A stretch of 64,000 nucleotides of DNA, taken from assembly GCA_035326105.1 (NCBI GenBank), contig DAOKYO010000001.1, positions 248,001-312,000 on the forward strand, written 5' to 3'. Source of the stretch: Bacilli bacterium (GTDB lineage Bacteria; Bacillota_I; Bacilli_A; RFN20; CAG-826). Positions 62,922-64,000 of this stretch are shown here, piece after piece (within the stretch, counting starts at the first letter, position 1; each line of letters opens with the position of its first letter). The translations under genes and the position numbers were made by a program. The notes beneath the pieces are model-generated. The model had not been told where the DNA came from and ran no database searches. It saw only the letters and a list, made by a program, of their open reading frames with translations.

Positions 62922-63787
62922 AAAGTTCGAAAAAGATCGGTCTATTAATTATTGGCTTAACCTATTTGCTTTCCTTTGGACTTCAAGCGGGTTTATATTT
63001 TCTTTTTATTAAATCCAATCCAGTATGGCTTTCTATTCTTTTGGTAGATGTAATAGCTACCTTCTTCGTTTATCTCGTGGGAACTATTTTCCAAAATGCA
63101 ACAGTTTATGACCCTTATTGGAGCGTTGAACCGATGTTTGTGTCATTATTTCTTGTCATATTAAATAAGAACTTTTCGGTCGGTGCGCTTCTCACCTTAG
63201 CCATTATTTGGATTTGGGGACTACGATTAACAATCAACTGGATAATAACTTTTAAAAACCTTAGCCATCAGGATTGGCGCTACGATGAATTAAAGAAGAA
63301 AAGTGGCAAACTTTATTTTGCGGTCAATTTTTTAGGAATTCATCTGACCCCAACTTTAATCGTCTATTTAGCGATGCTTCCGTTTATCTATTTGCTTGCT
63401 AATAATCTAGCTTTTAATCCGTTGGCGCTTATTGGCGCCTTTGTCTCCATGCTCGGGATCTATTTGGAAATCCATAGCGACATTGCCATGCATCACTTTC
63501 AAAAGATTCGACAAGGCAAGGGCGATATTATTAATGTCGGTCTATGGAAGCATTCCCGGCACCCCAATTATCTAGGGGAGATTTTGTTTTGGTGGGGACT
63601 GTTTTTTATAGCGGTAGCGCTTGCGCCTTCCCTTTATTGGACCGGAGTGGGAGCCATTGCCAATAATCTTATGTTCGTCTTTATCTCTGTCCCGATGGCA
63701 GAAAATCATATGGCCACCTATAAGACCGATTTTGCCTCTTACAAGCAACGGACGCATATGCTCTTTCCCATACCGAGAAAAGGCTGA
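62918..63787 (+). CDS. DUF1295 / steroid-5-alpha-reductase-fold membrane protein
   Basis: 289 aa with about seven membrane helices. The diagnostic C-terminal motif is NVGLWKHSRHPNYLGEILFW. The family includes lipid-modifying reductases and isoprenylcysteine methyltransferase relatives; its bacterial role is unknown. It overlaps the glycosyltransferase gene by 4 bases (ATGA), suggesting a joint role in membrane lipid metabolism. Confidence 0.85.
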   Translation: MKSSKKIGLLIIGLTYLLSFGLQAGLYFLFIKSNPVWLSILLVDVIATFFVYLVGTIFQNATVYDPYWSVEPMFVSLFLVILNKNFSVGALLTLAIIWIWGLRLTINWIITFKNLSHQDWRYDELKKKSGKLYFAVNFLGIHLTPTLIVYLAMLPFIYLLANNLAFNPLALIGAFVSMLGIYLEIHSDIAMHHFQKIRQGKGDIINVGLWKHSRHPNYLGEILFWWGLFFIAVALAPSLYWTGVGAIANNLMFVFISVPMAENHMATYKTDFASYKQRTHMLFPIPRKG

Positions 63788-63790
63788 TGT

Positions 63791-64000
63791 ATGCTGTCTT
63801 TGGAAGATAATAGAGCCAACATAATCGGCGCATTCAAGCGATTGATGCAAACCAAAAAATATGAGGAAGTTACGCTTAAGAGCATTTTGAGTGAAGTGAA
63901 ACTTTCTAAATACGCTTTTTATAAAGTTTTTTCCGCTAAGCAGGATGTGGTGGCGACTATTTTTCAACAGGAGATATTGGAAGATACGCTTTATCAGATG
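63791..64000 (+). CDS. TetR-family regulator, N-terminal part (runs off the right edge)
   Basis: 70 codons from the ATG at 63791, three bases after the DUF1295 stop. The helix-turn-helix is clear: YEEVTLKSILSEVKLSKYAF, then YKVFSAKQDVVATIF. It is cut by the window end. It probably regulates the preceding lipid genes or a downstream gene. Confidence 0.8.
   Translation, partial: MLSLEDNRANIIGAFKRLMQTKKYEEVTLKSILSEVKLSKYAFYKVFSAKQDVVATIFQQEILEDTLYQM

Noticed and set aside
1..64000. Possible Mycoplasma-type code with TGA as Trp
   Set aside because: Conserved full-length genes (recF, rnmV, the PAP2 gene, the DUF368 gene) end in TGA at the expected place, and Trp is encoded by TGG.
1..64000. CRISPR arrays, tRNA or rRNA genes, prophage
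   Set aside because: I looked for spaced direct repeats, cloverleaf motifs, rRNA-like blocks and phage structural genes in the intergenic regions and saw none.

Overview
The window spans the chromosomal replication origin of a low-GC, Gram-positive-type bacterium. It most resembles an uncultured gut-type Bacilli or Acholeplasma-like lineage. The evidence is the Bacillus-like order rpmH-oriC-dnaA-dnaN-rlbA-recF-gyrB-gyrA, RNase M5 (rnmV), a lipoprotein-type YidC, a small-type SRP RNA, a T-box leader on serS and a yybP-ykoY leader on a P-type ATPase. The genetic code is the standard bacterial one: TGA closes real genes (recF, rnmV, the PAP2 gene, the DUF368 gene), which excludes the Mycoplasma code. 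No species can be named from the sequence alone.

Layout. Positions 1-1527 hold the 5' part of mfd and pth (minus). Positions 1611-8179 (plus) hold a DUF368/PAP2 pair that probably recycles undecaprenyl phosphate, an RsuA-type pseudouridine synthase, and a TetR-regulated heterodimeric ABC exporter whose second half has an in-frame stop. Positions 8277-17039 (minus) are gyrA, gyrB, recF, rlbA, dnaN and dnaA. The origin, with a cluster of DnaA boxes, lies at about 17040-17458. It is followed by msrA (minus) and then by the rightward leading-strand block rpmH, rnpA, yidC, khpB, mnmE, tatD, rnmV, rsmA, ispE and glmU (18103-26504). Two parS-like palindromes sit at the tatD/rnmV boundary, about 5.5 kb from the origin.

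Positions 26548-30210 look like an accessory, AT-rich island. It holds a small tandem-repeat protein, a secreted DUF4474-type protein apparently split by two homopolymer indels, a lipoprotein, a membrane-anchored trypsin-like protease, and a decayed IS3-family transposase with a surviving right end. After ppdK (minus) come an acyltransferase / FGGY kinase / phosphodiesterase operon, a small membrane protein (minus), a T-box-controlled serS, the SRP RNA gene and tadA. A MacB-like fused ABC protein and a CtpE-like P-type ATPase follow, then psuG, a TetR regulator, an iron alcohol dehydrogenase and a degenerate M50-like membrane protein.

Positions 49167-52040 are a probable manganese riboswitch plus the SERCA-like P-type ATPase it controls. 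Positions 52162-56785 hold a C10-like cysteine peptidase, an ABC/FtsX-type protein, an ECF sigma factor and its likely anti-sigma factor. The minus-strand block mscL, degV, tldE, tldD follows. The window ends with an unknown protein, a GT4 glycolipid glycosyltransferase, a DUF1295 membrane protein and the start of another TetR gene.

Most of the window is ordinary core genome. The points most worth a second look are the broken or recoded genes (7841, 27144, 27611), the parS pair, the two leader RNAs, the M50-like pseudoenzyme, the peptidase/ABC/sigma block and the acyltransferase-kinase-phosphodiesterase operon.
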